NCBI GenBank assembly: GCA_009760855.2
Contig: WPIO01000087.1
Location: 1,126,001-1,190,000, forward strand
Direction of reading: 5' to 3'
From: Cristatella mucedo
Taxonomy: Eukaryota; Bryozoa; Phylactolaemata; Cristatellidae
Length of the DNA: 64,000 bases
In this document: positions 47,612-59,291 of the stretch, one piece after another
Layout: every line of letters begins with the position of its first letter
Position numbering within the stretch: the first letter of the stretch is position 1
Notes under the pieces: model-generated
What the model saw: only the letters and a program-made list of their open reading frames with translations
Told to the model about the DNA's origin: nothing
Database searches by the model: none
Translations under genes and position numbers: made by a program

Positions 47612-49586
47612 CTGAAACGGTCGAGTCATGCATCTTCATAGGCCATGCTCACTGTCCCTTATGATGCCTAGCTAGCTGCCAAACTGCTGATGGCATCGTG
47701 CTGCACCATACCCCAAGTGACAGGATGGGCAGGTCAAAGTAGGGTTCAAGGTAGGCAAGTTCATGGCTAAGCAAAAGGCCAGCACACCTGCTAATAATGA
47801 CTGCAAAAAATTATCCCTATGTGCAAATGCGAAATATCAAGTTGCAATGGCAAAAACACAGGATCGACACCGACCTAGTGAATCAGAATCCGACCTTGAA
47901 TGCAGCTCACTGAGGGATGGGACTGGAGGAAGAGACAACGATAACTTTCATTCCAAATTTGCCTAGAACGTTCTAGCCAGATAAGAGAGAGAAAGAAAGA
48001 ATGACTGACAGACAGACAGATAGACATATTTGCTCGATCTTTCAGCAGCTTTTGATACTATCAATCACAAAGTTCTTCTAGAGCGCCTCTCATCTCGCCT
48101 GGGCATCACGTGCACTGCTCTGCAATGGTTCAGGTCATTTCTCAGTGGGAAACTCCATAGTATTGACGTGAATGGACAAAGATCATCCGAGGCACCTCTG
48201 AAATATGGGGTACCTAAGGGCTCAGTTCTAGGTCCTGTTCTTTTCACGGTTATACTCTCTCTCTCTCTCTCTCTCTCTCTTGCCGATGTGATTGCCAAGC
48301 ACAATCTAGGCTTTCACTTTGATGCAGATGACGCTCAGTTGTAACTTTGATTTGATATATGTCAGTCACCAAGCACCTCGAATTCTCTCAACTCCCTTGC
48401 TGCATGTATTAATGTCATCCTCACATGGATGGCAGCAAACTTTCTTAGAATAAATAATGATAAAACTAACTTCCTAATTATGGGCAAAAAGTGCGATTCA
48501 GAAATTGAAAAGGCTAACGCTAAAAATCGTCTCTGCCAGCATATGTCCGGATGAATCTTCACGAAATCTAGGTGTTATGCTAAAAAATGTGACCTTTCAT
48601 TAGGCGACCACATCTGCTCCACAATCAAGTCTGCCTACTTCCAGCTACATAACATTGCTAAAAACTTGGGCTCATTTAGATTATGATACCACATCTAAGT
48701 TGGTCCGTGAACTTGTAACATCTCTTGACTTGTGTAACTCACTGCTTACTGGCCTGCCGGTATGTGTGATCAGGTGCTTACAGCTGGTGCAAAACTGTGC
48801 AGCTAGGCTTGGCTGTCGTGAGCTTCGCAGTTGCCACATCACGTCTCTTCTCGCCGACCTGCACTGGCTACCAGTCAAGCAGCTCACCGACTTTAAGGTT
48901 CAGTCGTTCACTTTTAGGTCGCTTCATTCTTTGGCTCTTGCCTGTCTCTCAGGTAGACTCCCCACCAGGCCAAGCATCGTGCCACACGCTTTTCGGAATC
49001 CAACAGTTTATCAATAATTCTTGCAAACCTCAAATCCTTTGGAGACGGTGCATTTAGTTCGTATGGTTCTAAAGCCTATAGCTCACCCTCTACTTGCGCC
49101 AGAACATCCCCTGACTTGACCACTTTTAAAATGAACATAAAAACGCACCTATACAGGAGAGTGTTTAGAGTGGGTCCCTGCGATTCGTCTTTCATGTGCT
49201 TATGCATGCTGACACTGTGCATGCTGCCACTAACAACATCTGCATGCTGACCCTGTGCATGTCACAACTAACCATGTTATTCATGTTGTTTATCAAGCAT
49301 GATATTACTCACCAGCCAATTGCGTCTCCCTTTGCAGCAAATATAAAGCGCCTAGAAAGAGATTGAGTTCTTCGAGGTCGCTTAATCAAGTGTATTATTA
49401 TTACTATCATAACAATTATTATTACAGATAGACAGACTAGCAGGCAGATAGACAGACAGAGAGATAGAGACACAGAGAGACAGCGAGATATCGTGAGGTC
49501 TATGATAAATGTAAAGTGCCTAGACAGAGAATGGATTTTCTGAGGGGGCAAAACAGTTGTATTTATATTATTATTAAAATTTACTC

Positions 49587-49635
<49 letters not shown>

Positions 49636-52600
49636 TAGACAGAGATTGAGAGAGCGAGAGTGATAAAGATAAAGAGAGAGAGAGAGAGAATGAAGGCAGG
49701 TAAGAAGACCGAGCAGTTGTCATGTGCTAACTAGGCACGGCATATTGCCACTCACTGTCATCGCCTATAGTGGGTCGTTTGAAATGGAAATGACAGACCG
49801 GAGGCATGTCGAGGCATGTTACGTTGCTATGTCACCCTTTGCCCTAACAAAGGCTTGCTTGAAACGAAAATTCACGTAGCTTCTGCTTCTGGTGAACAGA
49901 TGGCACCGTTTCTGCTAATGCTTTTCGTCGAATCCCGTCGTGCCCGGAGCATGAGTTGTTGTGCAGCCACACTCGGCACCGGCAGACTCGATAATGGTAG
50001 CACCGACCGAGCTTCGACGTCAGCAGTCTTCACTCACCAGCATGCCCGGCAGCAAGGGATTCTCGAAAGCCTCTCCCTATGCTCGCATTTGGACATTAGA
50101 AAGAAACCTCCTAAAATCTTTATTTCAAATTGGGCCCCGCCGCCGCCGTAGTGAAACATTTGCACGATGCACGTCAGATTCGATTACAGCTCTAACGGTG
50201 GACACGCGGTAAGAACCAGCAGGAGAAAGAAAACAAGCATTTTTCACTCGCAGCACATTGTCACCCGTAAAGACATGCACGACATGCTGACTAACCTCAG
50301 CTGGCAGACAAAACACAGATTCCTCGGTCATCAACCTCTCGGTGAACTGAATCGTGCTCAAAATTCCGGGAAAACAGTGCAAGTCGACGTTGACCTATCA
50401 AGGACAGAGGATGTAGAGATTCAGTTAGCAAACTGGGCTGCTGCCAGCTTCCCCTTGAGCCCCTCCAGGCTTCAGGCCTCAGTATATCCTCAATCAAAGA
50501 AGACAACAAGTCCTTTGGACCCTATTCCCACTGTCCTGCTCCTACGTTGCATTGATCTGCTGCCGCCATGCATAACTAACATCATAGTTATGTCATTAGC
50601 TTCAGGTCATGTCCCAGCACCTTTCAAAAAAGCTGCAGTCAGACCACTTCTCAAGAAAGCAGCACTAGACCAAGAGAACTTGAAAAACTACCGCCCAGTC
50701 TCCCTTCTACCATTCCTATCGAAGACACTGGAACGGATCGGGGTAGACCAGCTCAACTCATATATTGAAACTTCAAACCTTGCTTTTAAGTTCCAGCCTG
50801 GCTTTAGAGCTAATCACTCCACAAAGTTAGCATTGCTTAGGGTATACAGAGACCTACTTAAGAATGCAGACATATGTAGAGCGTCTCTGCTTGTTTTACT
50901 CAATCTTTCGGCAGCTTTTGATACTATCGATCACAAAGTTCTTCTAGAGTGCCTCTCATCTCGCCTGGGCATCACTGGCACTGCTCTGCAATGGTTCAGG
51001 TCCTATCCATAGTGGGAGATTCGAGAGTATTGATGTGAATGGACAGAGATCACCAGAGTTACCTCTGAAATATGGGGTACCTCAGGGCTCCATGCTAGGT
51101 CCGGTAATTTTCATGGTTTATACTCTCCCTCTTGCTGATGTGATTGCCAAGCACAATCTAGGCTTTCACTTCTATGCGGATGGCACTCAGTTGTACCTTT
51201 GCTTTGATCCCTCCCAGCCTTCAAGCACCTCAAATTCTATCAACTCACTGCATGTATTGATGACATCCCCACATGGATGGCAGCACATTTTCTAAAACTA
51301 AACGATGATAAAACTAACTTACTAGTTATGGGCAAACCCAGTGTGATTCAGAGATCGGAAAGGCTGAAGCTTAAAATTGGCTCTGCCAGCATATCTCCGA
51401 TTGAACCAGCTCGAAATCTAGGTGTCATGTTCCAAAGTGACCTCTCGGTAGACGACCACGTCAGCTCTACAATCAAATCCACCTACTTTCAGTTACATAA
51501 TATTGCTAAAATTCGGGCTTGTTTAGGTAACGATACCAAATCCAAGTTGGTCCATGCATTCGTGACATCCCGTCTCGACTTCTGCAACTCACTGCTCGAT
51601 GGCCTACCGGCTTGTGCGATCACGAGATTGCAGCTGGTTCAAAACGCCGCAGTTAGGCTTGTCTGTTGTGAGCGGCGCAGTGCTACATTACTCCACTTCT
51701 CGCTGACCTGAACTGGCTATCAGTCAAGCAACGGATTGACTTCAAGGTTTTGTCGCTCACTTTTAGGTCACTTCATTCTTTGGCTCCAGCCTATCTCTCA
51801 GATCTACTCCCCCACCAGGCCAAGCATCGTACCGCCAGCTTTTCGGAATCAAACAGTCTACCAATACCTCGTACAAAACTCAAATCTATTGGAGGCCATG
51901 CCTTCGGTTCATTTGCTCCCAAAGACTGGAACTCACTCCTCCCTACTTCCGTCACGACATCTTTTATATGCTTATGCATGCCGACACTGGTTGCATGCTG
52001 ATACTGAACACATTTGCATGCTGACCCTGTGCATGTCACCCCTAACCATGTTAATGTTGCTGTTTATCGATTGTGCTAGCACTAACCATTCGATCGCGCT
52101 TCCCTTACAGGAATTTTTTTAAGTGCCAAGAAAGAGATTAGGCTCTTATCTGAGGATGCTTTATCACTTGTATTACTATTATTATTATTTTCAGTATGCT
52201 ATTATTATATCTATTATTATATTATATTATTATATATTATATCTATTATATATATATATTATTATATTGTATTACTATTATTATTATTTTCAGAATTCTT
52301 AAACACACTTTTTTATGGCAGCAACCGGTATCACGGGGGACGGCCTTCGACTGTCCATCGAAATGGTGTGTGGCCTTTACTAAATCGCGTGCTGCCTAAA
52401 GTTGGCTGCCACTAACAGGAATAGCAGGCACAAAAAAGCCCTATAAAAAGCAGCTCTCTGACCATATGGATAGGTTAGTGAGTAAACACCTTTCGAGACC
52501 CTCTCTGAGAAGCATCCTAGTCTTGATAAAACAACCCTGACCTAATGAGGCAGGCCAAGACTTCAACTGTAGTTGAAAAGCCAAAACTGAACTACCAATT

Positions 52601-54155
52601 TAGAGTCTTGAACGTAGTACTATTAAAATTAGGTAGAGAGCTTCTCAAATGACAACCATGTACACTTGATTTGCTATGTAATTTTCCCCTTTCGAGATTA
52701 AAAGTTGCTGGAGAGAGGGGGAAGAGGGAGAGATGGAGAAGAAGAGAGAGACAGAGAGAAAAGACGGAGAGAGAGAGGGAGAGCAAGAGGGAGGGAAGAG
52801 GAGAGAGACCACGAAGGAAAACGCTGGAGATAAGTTACATTATATAATTACATTACATTAAATTTGTGCTGGTTTGATCCAGTGGTTATGGTATTCGTGC
52901 CGACGAGAGGGATTGGCCGAAATCGTGGGCTGGAGCTCAGTGGCCTATGTGAAGCACCTGATTAGAGATTAAGTTCTCTTAGGGCGCTATGCAAACGAAT
53001 TATAGTATACGTTACATGGTCCAGTTGAGTCGCACTTTGGGAAGGCCCTTTCTTATTGCGCACTAGCACAGATCGACACGAGCACAGCAAAGCAGCGTGG
53101 CAGCATGCAGCCACTCCGGCATAAGCACCGTCCTAACTCTGCAGGTTTTTGCCAAACTTTTGCCTATCTCTATGGCAGTGCACACTTGCCCTACTAAATG
53201 AAATGCATTTGTTGACCAAGTAGCAGATAGCTCCGGTGTGAGGCACACGTGCCACCACAACACAGCCCCAGCACTAACTGCACTTACCATCATGTACATC
53301 GCTCCACTGGGCATGATGGGACGCAGCCCAGGGGTTGTAGATAGCATATTAGAGATGGTACAAGCATTTCTCTGCAATAAAATAAGCACATGTACACGCA
53401 GTGTCTCACTATTCTGCTCTAGACATGGACTGACAGTGCCTCTACTCTCCCACGACGAAGCGTTGTTGGTAATGTGATTTGAAAATGGCTTTAAACAGAA
53501 GTGAAATGGAAAAGATGAGAGCTCTACTGTCCATCGAGGCAACAGAGGCTGACCGCAAGCACCAAGGCAGGGGGGCTTGGGCAGGTCAGCTCGGGAAGTG
53601 CTACCTGGTAGAGCTGATTGTACGAGTCGAGTTCGGTGTCATGCTCACGCGTCAGCACCAGCGGCAGTGCCCCCTGCACGAAGGTACACGGGCTCGAGAG
53701 AATCTGGGTAAGTGAGGCGAGCCCTCGACGCAGTTCCGGTCCAAGCATCCGGTCACGGTCGTGCACCAGCAGCCATCCCACACGCCAGCCTGGCGCGAGG
53801 AAGCGCTTCGACACAGCTCCGACTGCAAACACCGGGACTCTGCCTGCGACCGTGGCAAACGGCACGTACTCGTGGCCACCGAACACCTGCAAACAAGCAG
53901 GGTGCTGCTTAACCAGGCCGCTGAGCCACAGAACAGCGCCACAGTGGGACATTATTACACCTATTTTTTCACACACCCACTTGCATGCACGCACACCAGC
54001 ACACATACACAAACACACTCACGCATGCACCCATGCTTACACCCACAACACACACACACACACACACATACACGCATGCACGGAATCACGCATGCATGCC
54101 CACGTGCACACACACACACACACACACACACACGCAGATACACACACGCTTACAT

Positions 54156-54237
<82 letters not shown>

Positions 54238-55484
54238 ACAGACACACACACACAGATATTTACTGACTCTCTTAATTGGCCGTGCTGCAGGAGGGGTTGA
54301 AGCAACCATAAATTAACGGCTACACAAATGAAGGAGCAGTAATCTGGCAGCTACTCAGCCGACATACAACTCGTTCGTAGATTTCGTCCGATATGATGGG
54401 CAGCTTGTATTTCTCAGCGATGGCGACGATCTGTTCAATGTGCTCCTTGCTGAACACTCCACCGCATGGGTTCGAGGGATTGTTTGTCACGATGGCTCTC
54501 GTCTTCTCGTCGATCAGGGATTCCAAGTGAGCAAGATCGACTCGCCATCCCTCATCAGGCTGAAAGTAGACAGGGCTCAAGCTGGCAGACGACGGCTAAA
54601 AGCATTGGCTCAAAATGTATGCCAACTTATTCACGCAATTGCAGTGCAAAAGCAAGAAAAAATTGTAGGAAACCAGTCTCATAAGTCCATATCTCCATAA
54701 TGGTTTCGAGTATTGTACCGAAGGGTCCTATGCTTCTCACGATCATCAGCGGTCATAAAAGCAGTCACAGTATGATCAACTGGCAGGCTGCATCAAATTT
54801 TAGGTCAACGAAGCTCTCCATCCTAGCTTTACTGGCTCGTTTGCAAGCTTTAACTTAAAAGAGCAGAAACAATCCCAGCTGAAACTTCCTATGCCCCCAA
54901 TTTGTTTGTCCCAAAAAATCCCTGGCCACGCCAGAAAGCCAAATGAGATCTTCACCAGAAACAACACCTGTCTGTTCTATGGCGTTCAATTTCCTGCGGT
55001 GAGAGTGACAGGAGGCCTGGTGTTTCAATGCTGGTGTAAAAATACATACGTGGGTAGTCAATATCAGGATGCAAATTCTTACCCCTCCCCCAATTTGCAT
55101 GGCAAAGCTAGATGGCCAGCAGCTCATTGATGCCAGTAGATCAGAAAACCATAGTAAAGGTTTCCTGCAACCCGCGCCAACTTGGTCCTGTATGAATCAC
55201 AGGTTGCTGCTTCTGGTTACACACTCGTTGGAATGGCAGCATGCCGGCTTGTCCAACACTGCTCAATATGCCGGCTTGCATCCCACTGACAGCGTTTTTA
55301 TTAGCAAACGAAATCAAGCACTCACCAGCAGGTCGTAATCTTTGCATTGAATGCCTCTGTTACGACAGATGATTCTGCATAGTGGATATCCGGGACGCGG
55401 TATCAATATGTTGTCTCCTCGATTAGCCAGCAAATCTATAACTATCTCCACAGCATGTGAGCAGCCGTGTGTTATGACGACGTC
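47444..55484 (-). CDS. TAT: Tyrosine aminotransferase, partial gene (six 3' exons)
   Basis: The product is a PLP-dependent class I aminotransferase that moves the amino group of tyrosine to 2-oxoglutarate, the first step of tyrosine breakdown, normally in the cytosol. Six exons on the minus strand join in phase 0: 55484-55326, 54559-54368, 53886-53605, 53371-53288, 50394-50296 and 47611-47444. They give 327 codons and a TAG stop. The joined product follows vertebrate TAT almost without gaps from the HGCSHA segment to the C terminus. Seen directly are PRPGYP, NNPSNPCG, DEIYERV, the PLP-lysine motif SKRFLAPGWRVGW, PGLRPIMPSGAMY, FTERLMTEESVFCLPAE and FEYPGYVRLVL. About 135 N-terminal residues expected from the family are missing and should lie to the right, past the tandem array. 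Introns are 766, 481, 233, 2893 and 2684 nt. The two longest hold antisense LINE-A copies. No frameshift or stop was found, so the gene looks functional. Confidence 0.93.
48028..49405 (+). mobile_element. LINE-A copy in the last TAT intron
   Basis: It begins in the RT at LDLSAAFDTINHKVLLERLSS and runs through GPVLFTV to FHFDADDAQL (YADD altered), the thumb and the 3' UTR to the ATT tail. A pure CT run at 48252-48281 replaces the usual TATACTCTCCCTCTTGCC and extends the protein with serine-leucine repeats. It has several stops and is antisense to TAT. Confidence 0.92.
49495..49580 (+). mobile_element. LINE-A 3' tail
   Basis: Only the stem-loop (GTAAAGTGCCTAGACAGAGA) and a short ATT run remain. 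Confidence 0.7.
49588..49692. repeat. (TA)n then (GA)n
   Basis: About 25 bp TA and 20 bp GA, then GA-rich sequence, downstream of a LINE-A tail in the last TAT intron. Confidence 0.95.
50296..50394 (-). CDS. TAT: TAT exon (FTERL / CLPAE segment)
   Basis: 33 codons in phase 0. The acceptor has a good pyrimidine tract (CATCCTCTGTCCTTGATAG) and the donor is GTTAGT. It encodes VNVDLHCFPGI, then FTERLMTEESVFCLPAE, matching vertebrate VGIEMEHFPEF and FTERLVAEQSVHCLPAT. On the opposite strand an open frame runs from this exon into a LINE-A copy that starts only a few tens of bases upstream of the acceptor. Confidence 0.93.
50425..52190 (+). mobile_element. LINE-A, longest copy (RT to 3' end)
   Basis: This is the most complete L2/CR1-like copy here. 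The plus strand reads an RT domain from its N-terminal side (SPLDPIPTVLLLRC, then KAAVRPLLKKAALD and NYRPVSLLPFLSKTLERI), the FRANHST motif, LNLSAAFDTIDHKVLLE (RT motif with the first catalytic Asp), then after a frame break YGVPQGSMLGPVIF and FHFYADGTQLY (catalytic YADD changed to YADG). The thumb region, the conserved C-terminal TPRTKLKS-type block and the 3' tail follow. The endonuclease and ORF1 are absent because of 5' truncation near 50425. It lies antisense inside a TAT intron, next to the exon at 50296-50394. It is inactive. Confidence 0.93.
52190..52292. repeat. ATT/TA repeat after LINE-A
   Basis: Expanded continuation of the LINE-A (ATT) tail at 52190. Confidence 0.9.
52866..53010 (+). 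mobile_element. SINE-A copy 3
   Basis: The tRNA-like head (GGTTTGATCCAGTGGTTATGG as A-box region, GGGCTGGAGCTC as degenerate B box) is followed by a LINE-A-like tail (GTGAAGCACCTGATTAGAGA ... TCTCTTAGGGCGCTATGCAAA). It lies in the 2.9-kb TAT intron. Confidence 0.82.
53288..53371 (-). CDS. TAT: TAT exon (PSGAMY segment)
   Basis: 28 codons in phase 0. The acceptor is TTATTTTATTGCAG and the donor is GTAAGTG, both strong. It encodes NMLSTTPGLRPIMPSGAMYMM, shown here in part, which aligns with the PGLRPVRPSGAMYLM region of vertebrate TAT. The downstream intron is 2893 nt and contains LINE-A and SINE-A insertions. Confidence 0.94.
53605..53886 (-). CDS. TAT: TAT exon (PLP-lysine segment)
   Basis: 94 codons in phase 0. 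The acceptor is CTTGTTTGCAG and the donor is GTAGCA, the weakest donor in the gene. The exon contains GAVSKRFLAPGWRVGW, in which the lysine forms the Schiff base with PLP, followed by HDRDRMLGPELRRGL and SSPCTFVQGAL as in TAT. It ends NQLYQ and joins RNACTIS of the next exon, one residue shorter than the vertebrate protein at that junction. Confidence 0.95.
54010..54256. repeat. (CA)n in TAT intron
   Basis: About 245 bp of CA repeats with GCATGC interruptions fill half of the 481-nt intron between two TAT exons. On the sense strand it is TG-rich and ends about 125 nt before the acceptor. Confidence 0.97.
54368..54559 (-). CDS. TAT: TAT exon (NNPSNPCG segment)
   Basis: 64 codons in phase 0. 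The acceptor is CTGTCTACTTTCAG and the donor is GTATGT. It carries LIDEKTRAIVTNNPSNPCGG and VFSKEHIEQI, and ends in SDEIYERV. The NPSNPCG asparagine and the Asp and Tyr of the DEIY motif are PLP contacts in class I aminotransferases. All are kept. Confidence 0.94.
55326..55484 (-). CDS. TAT: TAT exon (PRPGYP segment)
   Basis: 53 codons in phase 0. The acceptor is TTGTAG just right of 55484 (weak pyrimidine tract) and the donor is GTGAGT at 55325. The reading begins DVVITHGCSHAVEI and contains NILIPRPGYP, matching the family segment around the cofactor-phosphate site. It ends DYDLL, which continues cleanly into PDEGW of the next exon. This exon has no internal start codon. It is the most 5' exon recognised here. 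Confidence 0.92.
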
Positions 55485-55777
55485 CTACAATGCCGCAGCC
55501 TCAGCCAGTATTTGACAGCCGCTAGCTCACGGCAGTTATCCCCATATTAAGTGGGTATCGGCCTGTCACTAACTTGTCTGTATACAACCAATTATTAAAA
55601 CATTATTGAAACAGTTTTGCTAATCACCAGTTTGATAAAAAAAAGATTCTATTTCAGCGTTGTGCCAAATAACAAAATATGATCAGCTGTGCGATGATTC
55701 CACATTACTTTAGTTTTGAGACTTTCGCAGCTTAAATTTCAGTGCAAGTGACTGCATATGCCTGTGGGCTGTTTAAT

Positions 55778-57182
55778 AATAATAATAATACGCTTGATAA
55801 AGCACCCACAGAGAATTCAATCTCTTTCTAGGTGCTTTACATTTGCTGCAAAGGAAACACGATCGAATGGTTAGTGGTAGCATGCTCGATAAGCAACAAG
55901 GATAACATAAATAGGGGTGACATGCACGGAGTCAGAATGCAAATGTGGTCAGTGGCAGCACACAATACTTTCAGCATGCATAAGCACATAAAGACCGAAT
56001 CACAGGGATCCACTAAATGCTCCCCTAATAGGTGCGTTTTAAGTTCTTTTTAAATATGTTCAAGTCAAAGGATGTCGTGACCCAAGTCGGGAGTGAGTTC
56101 CAGGCTTTGGGAGCATACGAATTTAATGCACGGTCTCCAAACGATTTGAGGTTTGCTCGAAGTATTGGTATGCTGATAGATTTTGAAAAGTGAGTGGTAC
56201 GATGTTTGGCCTAGTGGTGAGTCTGTCTGAGAGACAGGCTGGAGCCAAAGAATTAAGGGAACTAAAAGTGAGCGACATAACCTTGAAGTGGATCCGTTGC
56301 TTGACTGGTTGCCAGTGAACGTCGGCGAAAAGTGGTGCGATATGGCAACTGTGACGCTCACGACAAGCAAGCCTAGCTGCAGAGTTTTGCACCTGCTGTA
56401 AGCACCTGATTGCACAGGCTGTAGACCAGCAAGCAGTTAGTTACTGAATCAAGACGCGATGTCACAAATGCATGGACTAACTTGGATGTTGTATCCTGTC
56501 TAAACAAGCGCGAATTTTAATAATAATAATAATAGCAATGCACTTGATAAAGCGTCCTCAGAGAACTCAACCTCTTTCTAGGCACTCCATACTTGCTGCG
56601 AAGGGAAATGCAATTGAATGGTGAGTTATATCATGCTTGATAAACAAGCAACATGAATAACGTGGTTATAGCAATGTTATGTAGCTGAATGTAGACAGAT
56701 GTTTTGTGGAGCTGATGTGGTCGCCTAACGAAAGGTCACTTTAGAGCATGACACCTAGATTTCGTGCAGATTCAATAAGAGATATGATGGCAGAGCCGAT
56801 TTTGAGCATTAGCCTTTCCAATTTCGGAATCGCACTTGGTTTGCCCATAGCTAATAAGTTAGTTTTATCATCATTCAAATTTAAGAACAGTCGCTGCGAT
56901 CCATAAACGGACGACATTAATACATACAGCAAGGAAGTTGAGAGAATTCGACGTGCTCGAGTGCTTGAATGGATCTAAGCAAAGGTACTACTGAATTTCA
57001 TCTGCATAGAAGTGAAAGCCTAGATTGTGCTTGGCAATCACATTGGCAAGAGCTAGAGTATAAACCATGAAAAGAACCGGGCCAACACGGAGCCCTGAGG
57101 CATCCCATATTTCAGGGGTACCTCGGATGATATTTTCTTCATTCACATCAACACTCTGGAGTCTCCCACTGAGATCTGAAGT
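55778..57182 (-). mobile_element. LINE-A copy interrupted by a younger LINE-A tail
   Basis: Minus-strand LINE-A from the RT palm (57182) to the stem-loop and (ATT) tail (55778). The GAATTTTA / TAGCAATG sequence normally joined in the element is split at 56516/56667 by a complete LINE-A 3' tail. The right part (56733-57182) belongs to the first unit of the tandem array. It lies on the same strand as TAT. Confidence 0.88.
56517..56666 (-). mobile_element. LINE-A 3' tail nested in LINE-A
   Basis: About 150 bp: (ATT)n, the GCGCTTTATC-type stem-loop and the start of the 3' UTR, flanked on both sides by an older LINE-A. It is 5' truncated. Confidence 0.85.
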
Positions 57183-57189
57183 GTGCAAG

Positions 57190-58015
57190 TGGCACCATAA
57201 GAAAATGGCACTTGCTGGCAGAGCGTTTGAAAACTGTTGCTTTATTTTTGCAGCCGAATATGATTTTTAGGACAAAAGATCCAAGTCTTAGGGCATCAGA
57301 TCTCAAGATTATTTGTTTCTGAATTTATTGACAGTTTCAAACTCGATAGTAATCTAAAAATGATGGGTTGTCATTTTCATCCGCGTTGAGGAATTAAAGT
57401 CGGGACCCTGATAACATTGTTAAGGACTTGAGTTGCATTTGCCTAGCTTGAAGGAGTCAGGCAATGCCTACAAGGATTGTGCAAGCAATGATGCACTGTC
57501 ATTAGCCAATGGAGCATTTTCAAGATCAATATCAAGTAAGCGATTGTAGAATTAATGTCCTCACACCAAGTAGCAAACTCCACCATCCTTTAATCCATGT
57601 GGGTACAGCACGTAAAACATTCCGTAGAAGCTGCAAGAGTGTTTAACTAACCACGACTGAAGGGTACTGGATTGATCTCTGGGTTGGCTTTTCACAAACC
57701 GAACAGTCTTAGTAGTCGCGGCACGAGAATGCCACAGCAGCAAAGCACGGCTATCAAAAGAACGGAAAATGTCCTTCTAAGGCATAGGGATTACCTCTTC
57801 TAGGGCAGAGCCTCAATGGTGCCTCCAGGCCTGCAGAAGTCCAGCTAGTGATAGGGCATCGTCAATCAAGTAACTGCCTTTAGCAAAATCACTTATTGCA
57901 ATAGGATGAACTCAATTGGGCACAGAGTTAGAGTAACTGCAGCAATGATATTCCGCACTGTTTCACAATAGGCAACCACAATCGTTGAATGTACATGCAC
58001 AGAAGCTAAGTTTCT
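57190..58015 (-). mobile_element. Diverged LINE-B-like segment in the tandem unit
   Basis: This is the part of the unit between the LINE-A fragments, repeated at about 59305-60133, 61425-62252 and 63545 to the edge. Short blocks match the LINE-B copy near 10160-10390 in the same order, for example GAAGGAGT.AGGCAATG and AGCCAAT.GAGCA. It has many stops and no usable reading frame. Assignment rests on these blocks only. Confidence 0.45.
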
Positions 58016-58017
58016 TA

Positions 58018-59291
58018 AATAATAATAATAATAATAATGCACTTGATAAAGCGCCCTCAGAGAACTTAATCTTTTTCTAGGCGCTTTACATTTGCTGCAA
58101 AGTGATAGGCAATTAAATAGTAAGTAAAATCATGCTTGAAAAACAAACAAAATGAATAATATGGTTAGGGGTTACATGCACAGGGTGAGCATGCAAATGT
58201 GGTTAGTGGCAGCATGCACAGTGTCAGCACGCATAAGCACATCAAGGACGAATCACAGGGACCCACTAAACCCTGTCCTAAATAGGAGTATTTTTAAGTT
58301 TCTTATAAATGTGGTCAGGTCATGGGATTTTCTGATGCAGGTCTGGAGGGAGTTCCAGACTTTGGGTATCCAATACCACGAGCTAAATGCACGGTCTCCA
58401 AAGGATTTAGAGTTTGTACGAGGTATTTCCAGACTGTTGGATTCCGAAAAGCAGGTGGTACGATGCTTGGCCTGATGGGATAGTATATCTGAAAGATAGG
58501 CTGGAGCCATAGAATGAAGAGACCTAAAAGTGAGCGACAAAACCTTGAAGTCAATCCGTTGCCTCACTGGTAGCCAGTGCAGGTCGGCGAGAAGTGGAGT
58601 AATGTGGCAACTGCAACGCTCACGACAGACAAGCCTAGCTGCAGAGTTTTGCACCAGCTGCAATCGCCTGATCGCACATGCTGGTAGGCCAGTAAGCAGT
58701 GAGTTGCAGAAGTTGAGACGGGATGTCACGAATGCATGAACCAACTTGGACGTGGTATCCTTTTCTAAACAAGCCCTAATTTTAGCAATGTTATGAAGCT
58801 GAAAATAGGCAGATTTGACTGTGGAACTGATGTGGTCGTCTAACGAGAGGTCACTTTAGAGCATGACACCTAGATTTCGTGCAGATTCAATAAGAGATAT
58901 GATGGCAGAGCCGATTTTGAGCATTAGCCTTTCCAATTTCGGAATCGCACTTGGTTTGCCCATAGCTAATAAGTTAGTTTTATCATCATTCAAATTTAAG
59001 AACAGTCGCTGCGATCCATAAACGGACGACATTAATACATACAGCAAGGAAGTTGAGAGAATTCGACGTGCTCGAGTGCTTGAATGGATCTAAGCAAAGG
59101 TACTACTGAATTTCATCTGCATAGAAGTGAAAGCCTAGATTGTGCTTGGCAATCACATTGGCAAGAGCTAGAGTATAAACCATGAAAAGAACCGGGCCAA
59201 CACGGAGCCCTGAGGCATCCCATATTTCAGGGGTACCTCGGATGATATTTTTTCTTCATTCACATCAACACTCTGGAGTCTCCCACTGAGA
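58018..59291 (-). mobile_element. LINE-A 3' fragment, tandem unit 1/2 junction copy
   Basis: The minus strand reads from the RT palm (GPVLFMVYTLALANV, YADEIQ with the catalytic YADD altered to YADE) through the LNDDKTNLLAMGKPS thumb segment and the FCNSLLTGLPACAIRRLQLVQ region to the 3' UTR, stem-loop and (ATT)6. Several frame breaks make it a dead copy. Confidence 0.93.

Noticed and set aside
50167-50424. N-terminal part of the 281-codon LINE frame as LINE protein
   Set aside because: This part is antisense to a well supported TAT exon and its flanking intron, and has no LINE similarity. Only the part from about 50425 is LINE.
53959-54309. ORFs across the CA repeat
   Set aside because: His/Thr and Val/Cys repeats are translations of a dinucleotide microsatellite within an intron.
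57780-57860. Missing TAT exon ending in EAPL
   Set aside because: A minus-strand GLEAPLRLCPRR with a GTAATC donor resembles the residues before the DVVIT exon, but the flanking residues do not match the family and it lies in a LINE-B-like repeat present in each array unit.
58152-58475. Plus-strand 107-codon ORF repeated in the array
   Set aside because: It is the antisense of the LINE-A 3' end. Its repetition only reflects the array.
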